Assembly: GCF_004804275.1 (NCBI RefSeq)
Contig: NZ_STGI01000003.1
Coordinates: 124,001 to 188,000 of the forward strand
Length of the DNA stretch: 64,000 nucleotides
Direction: 5' to 3'
Source: Herbaspirillum sp. ST 5-3
Lineage (GTDB): Bacteria > Pseudomonadota > Gammaproteobacteria > Burkholderiales > Burkholderiaceae_D
The position numbers were made by a program, and so were the translations under genes. Below the pieces are notes generated by a model. That model was not told where the DNA came from, did not search any database, and worked only from the letters and a program-made list of their open reading frames with translations. The stretch's first letter is position 1, and each line of letters begins with the position of its first letter. Below are positions 16,602 to 25,120 of this stretch, in pieces.

Positions 16602-18380
16602 TCAGGGTTGAGAATAAAGGTCGGAAGAATGGCGCGCCAGGCTGCGCAGCCGGTCAACACCGACCGGTTCTTGCGCTTGCAACGGCACGACCGCCCAGCG
16701 TTGTGCATGGCGGGTGGCGACGGCATCGATCTGCTGCATCTCGTTTGCCGCGCGCTGGCGCAAGAGCGGGGATCGTGGGGCGGCGTAGGCGAGGCTATTG
16801 TTGACAATCCAGGCCCATGGTTCGATCCCCGCCCGGCGCAAGTCGTCCTGCAGGTTCGCCGCCTCCAGAACAGGCGTCGTTTCAGCCAGGGTCACGATTA
16901 AAATCTTGGTCTGCTTCGGATCTTGCAACTGCATCATGGGGGTGGTGAAGTGCAGTCCCTTGTTGCCCATCTGGCGCACGATTTCGCGGTGATAAGCGCC
17001 GGTTGCATCAAGCAACAGGAGCGTATGACCCGTCGGGGCGGTATCCATCACTACGAACTTCCTGCCTGCCTCGCGGATCACGCGTGAAAACGCCTGGAAA
17101 ACGGCAATTTCTTCGGTGCAGGGCGAACGCAGATCTTCCTCCAGCAGCGCGCGGCCCTGCGCATCGAGTTCCTTGCCTTTCGTCTCCAGCACGTGCTGAC
17201 GATAGCGCTCGGTTTCGACATGGGGGTCGATGCGACTGAGCGTCATGTGGTCAAGCGAACTGTACAGCGTATCGGCGAGATGGGCTGCAGGATCCGATGT
17301 GGTCAGGTGAACGGCATGTCCGCGGCTGGCTAACTCTACTGCGATGGCCGCTGCCAGCGTGGTCTTGCCGACGCCGCCTTTTCCCATCACCATGATCAAG
17401 CCGTGTTCGTCCTGTGCGATGTCGTCAACCAGCGCCGCAAGATCGGGCGCAGGCGGAAGCGGCACGTCAGAAGCAGTCGCGTCGGCCTGCGGTGCTGAGG
17501 AGGCAAGGAGCTGGCTCAGTGCCGGCAGCCCGACCAGATTGAACGGCATGAGCGCAACACGGTCGGCGGGAAGCCGGGAAACGTTGGGCGGCAGGTGAGT
17601 GAGTGCCATTTGCTCGCGTTGCCAGATCGCGGCTGCAAGCGGATCGGTAGCTGTTTCCGCTTCGGGCAGAATGCCGTTGATCACAAGGTATTGTTGAGTC
17701 AACCCGATGGCCGCAAGCTCTTCATGGGTGCGGGCCACTTCCTGTAGCGTCGACTGCTGGGCGCGCGCTACGAGGATCAGACGCGTACGTTGCGCGTCTG
17801 ACAGGGCGTCAACGGCTGCACGGTATTGGTTTCTCTGTTTTTCCAGGCCGGCAAGCGGGCCGAGGCACGACGCATCTCCCTTGCCTTCTTCAAGGAATCC
17901 GGTCCACGCCCCTGGCAGTTGCAGCAAGCGGATGGTGTGGCCGGTGGGGGCGGTGTCGAAGATGATCGTATCGTATTCCCGTAGTAACGTCTGGTCGGTC
18001 AACAGCGCGGTGAACTCGTCGAATGCCGCGATTTCCGTCGTGCAGGCGCCGGAGAGCTGCTCCTCGATGCCTTTGACAACTGCCTCCGGCAAGATGCCCC
18101 GAACCGGACCGACGATTCGGTCGCGGTACTGCTGTGCCGCCGCCTGCGGGTCAATCTCCAACGCAAACAAGCGGGGCACGGCTTGTATCGCCGTGATGCG
18201 GTTGCCGATCGCGATGCCGAACACCTGGCCGACATTCGAGGCAGGGTCGGTGCTGACCAGGAGGACCCGCTTGCCCTGATTCGCGAGCCGGATGGCGGTC
18301 GCGCACGCGAGCGAAGTCTTGCCGACGCCGCCCTTGCCTGTAAAAAAGAGGAATGGAGGTGTATCTTCGAGGAACCGCAT
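16602..18380 (-). CDS. arsA: Arsenical pump-driving ATPase ArsA
   Basis: 592 residues made of two homologous halves, each with a P-loop of GKGGVGKT type (residues 15-22 and about 333-341). The signal-transduction motif DTAPTGHT occurs in each half. All three arsenite-binding cysteines of the E. coli enzyme have counterparts: GACTTEI, DASCLGP and SPCTEEI. It is therefore expected to be activated by arsenite and to energise the efflux pump. It follows arsD by about 18 bases. Confidence 0.97.
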   Translation of the reverse strand: MRFLEDTPPFLFFTGKGGVGKTSLACATAIRLANQGKRVLLVSTDPASNVGQVFGIAIGNRITAIQAVPRLFALEIDPQAAAQQYRDRIVGPVRGILPEAVVKGIEEQLSGACTTEIAAFDEFTALLTDQTLLREYDTIIFDTAPTGHTIRLLQLPGAWTGFLEEGKGDASCLGPLAGLEKQRNQYRAAVDALSDAQRTRLILVARAQQSTLQEVARTHEELAAIGLTQQYLVINGILPEAETATDPLAAAIWQREQMALTHLPPNVSRLPADRVALMPFNLVGLPALSQLLASSAPQADATASDVPLPPAPDLAALVDDIAQDEHGLIMVMGKGGVGKTTLAAAIAVELASRGHAVHLTTSDPAAHLADTLYSSLDHMTLSRIDPHVETERYRQHVLETKGKELDAQGRALLEEDLRSPCTEEIAVFQAFSRVIREAGRKFVVMDTAPTGHTLLLLDATGAYHREIVRQMGNKGLHFTTPMMQLQDPKQTKILIVTLAETTPVLEAANLQDDLRRAGIEPWAWIVNNSLAYAAPRSPLLRQRAANEMQQIDAVATRHAQRWAVVPLQAQEPVGVDRLRSLARHSSDLYSQP

Positions 18381-18398
18381 CGCTTGTCCTTTGGATGG

Positions 18399-18761
18399 TT
18401 AGCAGCAGCCGGAGCCGGGCTTGCAGCTGTTTGCGGGTGGTGCCGACACGGCGAACTGGCTGATGCCGGCCCATCGCGCCAGTTCGGCGCGCCGCGGATA
18501 ACGGCCGGCGAGCGCGACTTCGCCATTGACCAGAATCAGTGGCAAACCTTCCTGGCCGGAGCGCTCCAGAAATCCCTTGACGACCGGGTTTTCGGCGAAT
18601 GCGAGCGGCTGCTGCGCAAGGTTGAAGCGTTCTACCTTGGTGCCTTGCTGTTCGATCCATTTGACGTCGGCCGCAAAGGTCACCAGCTGCTGGTCGACAT
18701 CGGCGCCGCAGACGCCGCTGCTGCAGCACAAGGCCGGATCGTAAATTTGAATTGCTGTCAT
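18399..18761 (-). CDS. arsD: Arsenite metallochaperone ArsD
   Basis: 120 residues from ATG 18761; a longer frame to 19016 is only the arsC shadow. It shows the ArsD hallmarks: the vicinal pair C12-C13 plus C18 in DPALCCSSGVCG, which transfers arsenite to ArsA, and a cysteine-rich end (NSCKPGSGCC) with a second vicinal pair. ArsD delivers cytosolic arsenite to ArsA and weakly represses the operon. It starts eight bases after the arsC stop. Confidence 0.96.
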   Translation of the reverse strand: MTAIQIYDPALCCSSGVCGADVDQQLVTFAADVKWIEQQGTKVERFNLAQQPLAFAENPVVKGFLERSGQEGLPLILVNGEVALAGRYPRRAELARWAGISQFAVSAPPANSCKPGSGCC

Positions 18762-18769
18762 TTTTTTCC

Positions 18770-19249
18770 TTATGCGCCGATTAGCGCGATCTTGTCCATC
18801 TCGGCCTTTAACGCCGCCTTGTCTTCTTTCAGTTTGTCGAGCGGCAGCGCCAGGAAGGCCTCGATGCGCGCCCGCAGGATGCGGTACGCCTTCATGAAGG
18901 CTGCGTCGATTTCTTCGTCGGTGCCGGTCGCATGCGCGGGGTCTTCCACGCCCCAGTGCGTGCGCATGACAGGGCCCAAATAGGCCGGGCAGGTTTCGCC
19001 AGCGGCGCTGGCGCACACCGTGATGACGATATCGGGCGTCGCGGGCAGGTTGTCCCAGGATTTGCTGTAATAGCCGTCGGTCGAGATCCCTTCGCGCTCC
19101 AGCAGCGCCAGGGAACGCGGATGGACTTGTCCCGTCGGTTTGCTGCCGGCGCTCATCGCGCGCCAGCCCTCAGGGGCCAGATGGTTGAAGGTCGCTTCAC
19201 CCAGGATGGAGCGGCAGGAGTTACCAGTGCAGAGAAAAAGGACATTCAT
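18770..19249 (-). CDS. arsC: Arsenate reductase ArsC, low-molecular-weight phosphatase (thioredoxin) type
   Basis: 159 residues. The P-loop CTGNSCRS holds catalytic C7 and R13, and the redox relay pair is C79 and C87 (VCASAAGETC), matching the C10/C82/C89 triad of the plasmid pI258 enzyme. The general-acid loop HWGVEDPA is present. It reduces arsenate to arsenite in the cytoplasm with thioredoxin as electron donor, so that ACR3 can export it. Second gene of the ars operon, 89 bases after arsR. Confidence 0.96.
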   Translation of the reverse strand: MNVLFLCTGNSCRSILGEATFNHLAPEGWRAMSAGSKPTGQVHPRSLALLEREGISTDGYYSKSWDNLPATPDIVITVCASAAGETCPAYLGPVMRTHWGVEDPAHATGTDEEIDAAFMKAYRILRARIEAFLALPLDKLKEDKAALKAEMDKIALIGA

Positions 19250-19338
19250 GAGAATCAGGTCTTCGGTTTAGTAATGGGAAACGGTTGAATTTGTTGGGAA
19301 CGCATGTTTGGGCGTGTGTCTTACGGTACGGCAGGTGC

Positions 19339-19677
19339 TCAAGATGCCGTATCCACTGTTGCGCACTCTGTCTTGCAGACCGGCGAACAGGGATTGCCAC
19401 CACAGCAGTTATCCGTCAAGAAACCCATGAGTGCATTCATCGTCTCGAAATTCGCGGCATAGATGACGAAGCGGCCATCCTGCCTTGGAATCACCAAGTC
19501 GGCATGAGTCAGTTCCTTCAAGTGAAAGGACAGGGAGGACGGGGGAATCCCGAGGCTTTCGCTAATCTTGCTTGCCGCCATGCCAGCCGGGCCGATTTGC
19601 ACGAGCAACCGAAAAACGGCAAGTCGCGATTCCTGGGCCAGTGCAGCCAGTGCGGAAATGGCATTCTTTGTGTTCAT
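19339..19677 (-). CDS. arsR: Arsenic-responsive repressor ArsR
   Basis: 112 residues with an ArsR/SmtB winged helix (ASKISESLGIPPSSLSFHLKELTHADLV). The E. coli-type CVC-x2-C arsenite site in the recognition helix is missing. Instead the C-terminus has NCCGGNPC (C91, C92, C97) with further C101 and C105, the arrangement of the Acidithiobacillus-type ArsR in which three C-terminal cysteines bind As(III). It should repress the ars operon until arsenite binds. It heads the operon and is divergent from the second arsC. An imperfect palindrome upstream is its likely operator. Confidence 0.94.
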   Translation of the reverse strand: MNTKNAISALAALAQESRLAVFRLLVQIGPAGMAASKISESLGIPPSSLSFHLKELTHADLVIPRQDGRFVIYAANFETMNALMGFLTDNCCGGNPCSPVCKTECATVDTAS

Positions 19678-19699
19678 TGGAGAAAAATAAATCGAAAGC

Positions 19700-19762
19700 G
19701 GTTGAGAATTTCTATGATTCGATAATAATGGAAATATGAGATTGATGCACGCGAAAGTTTGA
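19700..19762 (-). promoter_or_regulatory. arsR promoter with probable ArsR operator
   Basis: On the - strand GTGCAT, 17 bases, then TATTAT forms a plausible sigma-70 promoter. The box ATTCGATAATAATGGAAATAT (+ strand 19717-19737) overlaps the -10 element. The same box, with two changes that make its core a perfect palindrome, occurs at 22649-22669. Autoregulation by ArsR is inferred from position. Confidence 0.6.
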
Positions 19763-19901
19763 TTTATGTAGTATCACTTTATTCGCCGGCGGGTACTTCA
19801 AAACCATGTTGTTCATGTCTGGATCGGCACTGCGCTGGCACTTGCGTTGTTACTCTTATCCGGGCTGCTTGATTAAATTCCGACAGGATCTTCAAGGCAG
19901 C

Positions 19902-19921
19902 TTGTCATCTTCGTGTCATAA
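19902..19921 (+). promoter_or_regulatory. Pho box upstream of the second arsC
   Basis: TTGTCATCTTCGTGTCATAA contains two TGTCAT direct repeats exactly 11 bases apart (19903 and 19914), the PhoB-binding pattern. It lies about 150 bases before the arsC start on the same strand. It matches the Pho box upstream of pstS in spacing and sequence. The rest of the 19678-20070 intergenic space holds no convincing gene. Confidence 0.65.
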
Positions 19922-20070
19922 ACGCACACTAAAATTCGACAATTCCAAAATATTTGAAGCGTCCGGTGTTGACCTTGAAAGCCGCGAACTTGTGATCGTG
20001 ATGTTGATGTGCTGGTGACTTACGGCAATTACGTACCCGGCATTGGAATCCCTCGGATAGGAGAGACTAT

Positions 20071-20556
20071 ATGGACAGCAAAATACATAACATCTTGTTC
20101 ATTTGCACCCACAACGCGACCCGCAGCATCATGGCCGAGGCCATCATGAATGATTTCGGAGCCGGAAGGTTTCAAGCACATAGTGCGGGGAGCCGTGCCG
20201 GCGGCGAGATTCATCCGCTGACACTCGAGGTGCTGCGGATTCAGAATCACGACGTTACACACTTGCGCAGCAAATCCTGGGAAGAGTTCACGCGGCCGGA
20301 GGCGCCGAAGATGGACTTTATTTTTACCGTTTGTGATCACGCTGCCGGCGAATCCTGTCCTTCGTGGCCTGGTCAACCAGTCAGCGCGCATTGGGGATTC
20401 CTCGACCCTACGACTGTGGAAGATGATCAAGCGCGGCGCAAGGCGTTCAATCAAACCTACGTTGAGATTGCCAACCGCATACGCATTTTCTTGAGCTTGC
20501 CATTCGAGAAGCTTGAACGTCGCTCATTGCAGAATGCGCTCAGAGACATGGGGTAG
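20071..20556 (+). CDS. arsC: Second ArsC-like arsenate reductase (low-molecular-weight phosphatase fold)
   Basis: 161 residues. The P-loop CTHNATRS gives C12 and R18; the relay cysteines are C88 and C96 (VCDHAAGESC), and HWGFLDPT supplies the acid loop. This is a divergent paralogue of the operon arsC, lacking the second P-loop cysteine. It reads outward from arsR and has a Pho box upstream, so phosphate starvation, when the Pst system also brings in arsenate, probably induces it. A GGAGAG site precedes the ATG. Arsenate reductase is the likely role; a general tyrosine phosphatase is less likely because the redox cysteines are kept. Confidence 0.9.
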   Translation: MDSKIHNILFICTHNATRSIMAEAIMNDFGAGRFQAHSAGSRAGGEIHPLTLEVLRIQNHDVTHLRSKSWEEFTRPEAPKMDFIFTVCDHAAGESCPSWPGQPVSAHWGFLDPTTVEDDQARRKAFNQTYVEIANRIRIFLSLPFEKLERRSLQNALRDMG

Positions 20557-21015
20557 GTCCATGCGCCGGTTTGCGACACAATGCGCATCCGGCGAAGCGC
20601 AGCACCACAAGATTCCTAATTAACTTTGTCGCACACCTTGTATGGCCGCAGGGAGTTATAACAAACGGCATAAAAGATGCGTTCCAGACGTTTGCTATCT
20701 CAAACTATCCGCTGCTCCGCTGCAAGTAACTTCCTGTATTGCGGAATTCATTCCGCACATTTTCTCAGTTCGTAAATCGACGCGATAGGCAGCGTCGACT
20801 TACTTTACGTCAAGGGTTTTGCAACTCGAGCCGCGTTTGTTGGTGGATTTATTGCGATGCAATAACCATGTGCATAAAATGGTCTTCCGTTATATTTCTG
20901 ACTTTGAAGCACGCTGCATTGATCGCATTGAATCGTCAAATTTGCCTCGATACCGCCCGCGCTGCCTCGCCTGATCATTATTCTTCGTTTCGCTAATTCC
21001 CCTGGAGATATTCTC
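20557..21015. other. Intergenic region with an 18-bp perfect inverted repeat
   Basis: 459 bases with no convincing gene. TGCGGAATTCATTCCGCA at 20740-20757 is a perfect palindrome followed by CATTTTCTC; it could be an operator or a weak terminator. A CTGGAGA ribosome site at the right end serves the truncated pstS-like gene. No promoter could be assigned with confidence. Confidence 0.5.
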
Positions 21016-21327
21016 ATGAAGCTCGTACACCGCGCTTTCAATTTGCTCGCCATCGTCAGTCTGGTGCCGGCCATCGCATCGGCTGCCGCGCTCGAAGTAT
21101 CCGGTTCCACTACCGTTCAAAAGCAGTTATTCGAGCCCGCCGCTTCAGCGCTGCAATCGGCAGTCGGCATAGAGACCAAATTTTTGCCAGTTGGCTCAGG
21201 TAAGGGTTTGCTTGCGCTTGCAGAAGGGAAAGTATCTGTTTCCGCGACATCGGAAGGCTTAAACGAAACGGTGGAAAGCGCAAAGAAAGCAGCAAAAGAA
21301 TTGGACAAGCCCTTTTCCTTTCGGTGA
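21016..21327 (+). pseudogene. Truncated phosphate-binding-protein-like gene
   Basis: 103 residues: a signal peptide (MKLVHRAFNLLAIVSLVPAI, cut near ASA), then LEVSGSTTVQKQLFEPAASAL and VGSGKGLLALAEGKVSVSATSE, the phosphate-loop signature of PstS-like solute-binding proteins. Such proteins are about 250-350 residues, so at least two-thirds is missing. The reading frame ends just where sequence of another kind begins (about 21320), suggesting a deletion or insertion joint. A secreted remnant may still be made but cannot form the two-lobed binding protein. Confidence 0.75.
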
Positions 21328-21852
21328 CGGCGCGCACCAAGCTCTCGCATGAAATGGTCGAGAAAGTGGAAGCCGATTTGCAGCAACAGATCGCAAAGCT
21401 GTCCGCAGACGTGAACAAGGCGATCGAAGGCGCCGAAGCTCTATGTGTCGCGCATGGTATTACCAGCCTGGCGAGCTATGACACGGAGCCGTTGACCCTG
21501 GAGGTGAAGGTCATTTCCAAATTCGGGCGGTGCTAACTGGAATTGCTCTCCAAGGTGGATCATCTGATGCCGATGCTGGAAACGCCGGCGATCGACGATG
21601 TGATTGATACGTGAACCGGATCGTCGCAAGGCGCAGCTCAAGAGGGCGGTGCGCCAGATTGCCGGCACTGCGCGGAATTTCAAGAACGGCCTGCAGCGCA
21701 GGATTAATGCCGCATCGGACAATGCGAAACGGGAGGAGAACGACTGCGATGGTAAGGATGGTATGACCGTCAGCAAATTGAGCGACATTCCAACGAGTCA
21801 TGGAAATGAGGCGCCAGTTGCTGCAGCTATCGAGTTGGAAGACCGGTATTAG
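21324..21852 (+). pseudogene. Frameshifted remnant of a conjugative-element protein (DUF1845-like)
   Basis: A first piece (21324-21536) contains LSHEMVEKVEADLQQQIAKL and YDTEPLTLEVKVISKFGR. After an in-frame TAA the same frame continues as LELLSKVDHLMPMLETPAIDDVI. A third piece in another frame (from about 21604) reads RRKAQLKRAVRQIAGTARNF. Laid end to end these look like one protein of the DUF1845 type found in integrating conjugative elements, broken by a stop and a frameshift. The family call is from memory of the motif; the decay is seen directly. Confidence 0.55.
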
Positions 21853-21906
21853 CAACAAATAGTCGACGGAAACTTTCAGTAAGCCCGGCCCGATAACACC
21901 TGCCCG

Positions 21907-22296
21907 CTAAATGTTGTAATGTTCAAGTACCGTCTTGGCGCATTCTGCCGGATCTGCTTCATTCGGGCTGAGGATCGGCTCGTTGGCCGGTGCTTGACCT
22001 CTCTTGATGCATGCGGTTTTAGCCAATGCGGTTAGCTGGCGACGAACATGGCGACTCAGTGATACACGCTTCTCGTGCTTTGTTAGCGGATAGTGTCCCG
22101 AGTAGCGTAACCCGTCTTCAAAAATGATCTCTACTTCGCATTCATTCTGGCACATGCCGGAAGCGTCATGTGCCCAGTTTTGTAGCACCGAGTTAGCAGC
22201 CTCGATCGATGTCACTCTGGCGCTCGAAGCAGAACCATCCGAAGGATGAATTAGTATGCGTGAGATGTCGACTTTCTCGCTTGACTGCATTGCCAC
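21907..22296 (-). CDS. Hypothetical protein, conjugative-element-like (LPD-type domain)
   Basis: 129 residues. The core (SVLQNWAHDASG ... CEVEIIFEDGLRYSGHYPL) resembles small domains of mobile-element proteins in which a short helical part precedes a beta-rich segment of the form FEDGxxYxGxY. The reading frame is intact. It points toward the decayed element protein beside it. Function is unknown; it supports the view that this stretch derives from an integrated element. Confidence 0.5.
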   Translation of the reverse strand: MAMQSSEKVDISRILIHPSDGSASSARVTSIEAANSVLQNWAHDASGMCQNECEVEIIFEDGLRYSGHYPLTKHEKRVSLSRHVRRQLTALAKTACIKRGQAPANEPILSPNEADPAECAKTVLEHYNI

Positions 22297-22629
22297 GGAT
22301 CCTTGTAAATAGAAACTGCAAGTGTAGAAATATGGGCGCGGGCTGTGAATTCAAGTGTCCGGTTTCATTCTTTGAAAAGCGGCGCCGAACGCATGGGCTT
22401 TTCTAAAAGAACGGGTAAATGGTCGTGCTGTCCGACTGGTTCATCAGGTATACACGTGCTTGGAAATCATTCGGTTAATTTACGCGCCGCAGGAACCGCT
22501 TTGTCTTCGGGGGCGCGTATTCGGCGTCAGCGAGAAAGCCAAGGGCAATACCGGATGCGGGCGTGATGCCGTTCAGCCGCAATCGACAAAGGTGCGGACA
22601 GCCGCCTGCTGCCGTTGATCGGTAGATCG

Positions 22630-22669
22630 TTGCATTATGTGTTCTGCTATTCCATAATTATGGAAATAT
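22630..22669 (+). promoter_or_regulatory. Promoter with 16-bp palindromic operator, ArsR-like
   Basis: TTGCAT (22630-22635), a 17-base spacer and CATAAT (22653-22658) form a good sigma-70 promoter. The perfect palindrome TTCCATAATTATGGAA (22650-22665) covers the -10. The 21-base box 22649-22669 differs at only two positions from the box in front of arsR. A regulator bound here would block transcription of the 36-codon gene just downstream. The rest of 22297-22629 holds no recognisable gene. Confidence 0.6.
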
Positions 22670-22695
22670 TGAATGCTTGGAAAAGCGGAGCTCGC

Positions 22696-22806
22696 ATGAA
22701 GTATCACTATGTTAAGCGCCGGGTGATCGAGAATGTCACTGTCTATGTCTGGATGGCGACCCTGCTGGCCTTCTTCGCGCTTTGGGGCAGCGGTTATCTG
22801 GACTAA
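22696..22806 (+). CDS. 36-residue single-span membrane peptide
   Basis: MKYHYVKRRVIENVTVYVWM is followed by a hydrophobic run (ATLLAFFALWGSGYLD). There is a positively charged N-terminus (YVKRR) and one membrane helix, with the C-terminus probably outside. A GGAG site sits six bases before the ATG and a strong promoter with an ArsR-like operator lies about 30-60 bases upstream, so it is likely a real gene. I do not recognise a family. It precedes pstS on the same strand but a separate Pho box lies between them. Confidence 0.6.
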   Translation: MKYHYVKRRVIENVTVYVWMATLLAFFALWGSGYLD

Positions 22807-22862
22807 TCCCAACCAGATGACAAGGAAGCAAGAAATTTGCTTTTATGAAATTTATGACACGT

Positions 22863-22880
22863 TGTCATATAGGTGTCACA
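22863..22880 (+). promoter_or_regulatory. Pho box upstream of pstS
   Basis: TGTCATATAGGTGTCACA has half-sites 11 bases apart. Just upstream ATGACACGTTGTCAT forms an inverted repeat that adds another possible half-site. The position, about 50-70 bases before the pstS start, fits PhoB activation in phosphate starvation. Confidence 0.75.
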
Positions 22881-22930
22881 TTGAGGCGCTAAGGTATGCA
22901 TCGCGTTGTTAAATTAACCTGGGAGCACAT

Positions 22931-23980
22931 ATGTATTTCAACCGACTTATCAAAGCCCTTGGCGTCCTTTCATTTGCTGCTGCCGCTTTGTCGAGTGCAC
23001 ACGCGGCCGATACGACGATTACTGGAGCGGGTTCTACCTTTGCCTATCCGATGTTTGCGAAATGGGCCGAAGTGTACAAGAAGTCCTCAGGCACGAGCCT
23101 GAACTATCAGTCGATCGGTTCCGGAGGCGGCATTAAGCAGATCAAGGCAAAAACCGTCGATTTCGGCGCGTCCGACATGCCTCTGAAGTTCGAAGAAATG
23201 GAAGCCGAAGGCCTGATGCAATTTCCTACAGTAATTGGTGGCGTCGTTCCGGTTGTTAACCTCGACGGTGTAACGCCTGGTCAAATGAAATTCACCGGTG
23301 ATGTCTTGGCCAAGATCTATCTCGGCAAGATTACCAAGTGGAATGCGCCGGAAATCGCGTCCCTGAATCCGGGTGTCAAGCTGCCGGCAGAAGACATCAC
23401 CGTCGTGCACCGCGCGGACGGTTCCGGTACGACTTTCCTGTGGACGGACTACCTGTCCAAGGTCAATCCTGAATTTAAGACCACGGTAGGGGCAAACACT
23501 GCAGTGAAGTGGCCGGTCGGCGTGGGTGGCAAGGGCAACGAAGGCGTCGCCGCTAACGTTCAACGCATCAAGAATTCGATCGGCTACGTGGAATACGCAT
23601 ATGCCAAGAAAAACAAGATGAGCCACACCCAGGTGAAGAACAAGGACGGCCAGTTCGTCCAGCCGGACGACGAGAGCTTCAAGGCGGCATCGGCCGGTGC
23701 AGAATGGTCGAAGACCCCGGGTTTCGCGATTGTCTTGACGGAACAGGCTGGCAAGAGCAGCTGGCCGATCACCGGCGCGGTGTTTGTCATCATGCACAAG
23801 GTTCAGGCAGACGCAGCCAAAGGCAAGGAAGTCCTGAAGTTCTTCGACTGGGCATTCAAGAATGGTGGCGATCTTGCGACCGAACTTGAGTACGTGGCGC
23901 TGCCTGGCGCGGTAACCAAGTCGGTGTCCGATGCGTGGAAAGGACAACTGAAAGACGCAGCCGGCAAATCAATCTGGTAA
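22931..23980 (+). CDS. pstS: Periplasmic phosphate-binding protein PstS
   Basis: 349 residues with a signal peptide (MYFNRLIKALGVLSFAAAAL, cleavage near SAHA). The mature protein has the phosphate-binding signatures TGAGSTFAYPMFAKWAEVY, SIGSGGGIKQI, DFGASDMPL and HRADGSGTTFLWTDYL. It captures phosphate (and, less tightly, arsenate) for PstCAB. A GGGAG site precedes the start. It heads the operon pstSCAB-phoU-phoBR. Closeness to arsenic genes suggests a copy selected for distinguishing phosphate from arsenate. Confidence 0.97.
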   Translation: MYFNRLIKALGVLSFAAAALSSAHAADTTITGAGSTFAYPMFAKWAEVYKKSSGTSLNYQSIGSGGGIKQIKAKTVDFGASDMPLKFEEMEAEGLMQFPTVIGGVVPVVNLDGVTPGQMKFTGDVLAKIYLGKITKWNAPEIASLNPGVKLPAEDITVVHRADGSGTTFLWTDYLSKVNPEFKTTVGANTAVKWPVGVGGKGNEGVAANVQRIKNSIGYVEYAYAKKNKMSHTQVKNKDGQFVQPDDESFKAASAGAEWSKTPGFAIVLTEQAGKSSWPITGAVFVIMHKVQADAAKGKEVLKFFDWAFKNGGDLATELEYVALPGAVTKSVSDAWKGQLKDAAGKSIW

Positions 23981-24028
23981 TCGACGCTGACGGAAACCTT
24001 CGTTTCTCCTTAGCTGCCGAGCTCCGAC

Positions 24029-25120
24029 ATGCCATCCACAGATGACAGCGGCGCTCGGCGCGTTATGCCCGATCGCAATTTCCGCTCTATGAATGCTAAA
24101 TCAGCTCCCATGATGACATCTCTTGCAACTGCCGAAAGCAAGGCGATGGAATCCGATATCTCTGCCAAGGCGATGATCGCCATCATGCGCAAGCAGCGTT
24201 TGCAAGATTTCATCTTCCATAAGCTGACATTGATTTTCGCGTTAAGCGTCTTGTTGGTATTGGTTGGGATCATCATCTCGTTGATTATCGGCGCCTTACC
24301 TGCGCTGAAGGAGTTTGGACCGGCCTTCATTACGACGGTAGAGTGGGATCCGGTCAACGACCAATACGGCGCAATGATCGCGATTGTGGGCACTGTTGTG
24401 ACCGCATCCATCGCCTTGGCGATCGCGTTCCCGATCAGTTTTGGCATCGCCCTGTTTCTTACCGAAATATGCCCAGCGAAGCTGCGTCGGCCGCTTGGCA
24501 CCGCGGTGGAACTGCTGGCTGGCGTGCCCAGCATTATCTATGGCATGTGGGGACTGTTCATTTTCGCGCCGCTGTTTGCTGATTACGTACAGCCGGCGTT
24601 GCATCAGACATTGGGTAAATTGCCGGTACTCGGCAATCTGTTTGGCGGCCCGATCATGGGTATCAGTATTCTCGCGGCAGGACTCATCTTGGCCGTGATG
24701 ATTATTCCCTTCATTTCATCCGTCATGCGCGACGTGTTCGAGATTGTCCCGCCGGTGCTGAAGGAATCGGCCTACGGCCTAGGCTGTACCAAATGGGAAG
24801 TGGTGCGCAAGATCGTGCTGCCATATACCAAGACCGGCGTGGTTGGCGGCGTGATGCTCGGCCTCGGTCGCGCGCTCGGCGAAACCATGGCGGTGACTTT
24901 CGTGATCGGCAATGCACATAAGCTGTCGTGGTCGCTTTTCTCGGCAGGGAATAGCATCGCGTCGACCCTGGCCAACGAATTTGCGGAAGCGGAATCGACG
25001 CTGCATATGTCGTCGCTGTTTGCTCTCGGCCTGATTCTTTTTGTTATTACCTTCATCGTATTGTCTGGCGCAAAACTGATGTTGCTGAGCCTGGCTCGCC
25101 GGGAAGGAAAAAAGTCGTGA
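24029..25120 (+). CDS. pstC: Phosphate ABC transporter permease PstC
   Basis: 363 residues with about six membrane helices after an unusually long hydrophilic N-terminus (about 65 residues). The permease core includes [24 protein letters not shown] and the coupling loop [23 protein letters not shown]. The start is uncertain: ATGs at 24029, 24065 and 24089 all lack a clear ribosome site. It overlaps pstA by four bases. Confidence 0.95.
   Translation: MPSTDDSGARRVMPDRNFRSMNAKSAPMMTSLATAESKAMESDISAKAMIAIMRKQRLQDFIFHKLTLIFALSVLLVLVGIIISLIIGALPALKEFGPAFITTVEWDPVNDQYGAMIAIVGTVVTASIALAIAFPISFGIALFLTEICPAKLRRPLGTAVELLAGVPSIIYGMWGLFIFAPLFADYVQPALHQTLGKLPVLGNLFGGPIMGISILAAGLILAVMIIPFISSVMRDVFEIVPPVLKESAYGLGCTKWEVVRKIVLPYTKTGVVGGVMLGLGRALGETMAVTFVIGNAHKLSWSLFSAGNSIASTLANEFAEAESTLHMSSLFALGLILFVITFIVLSGAKLMLLSLARREGKKS

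Noticed and set aside
19806-20018. Small + strand frame between arsR and the second arsC
   Set aside because: It covers the Pho box, lacks a ribosome site and has no family likeness.
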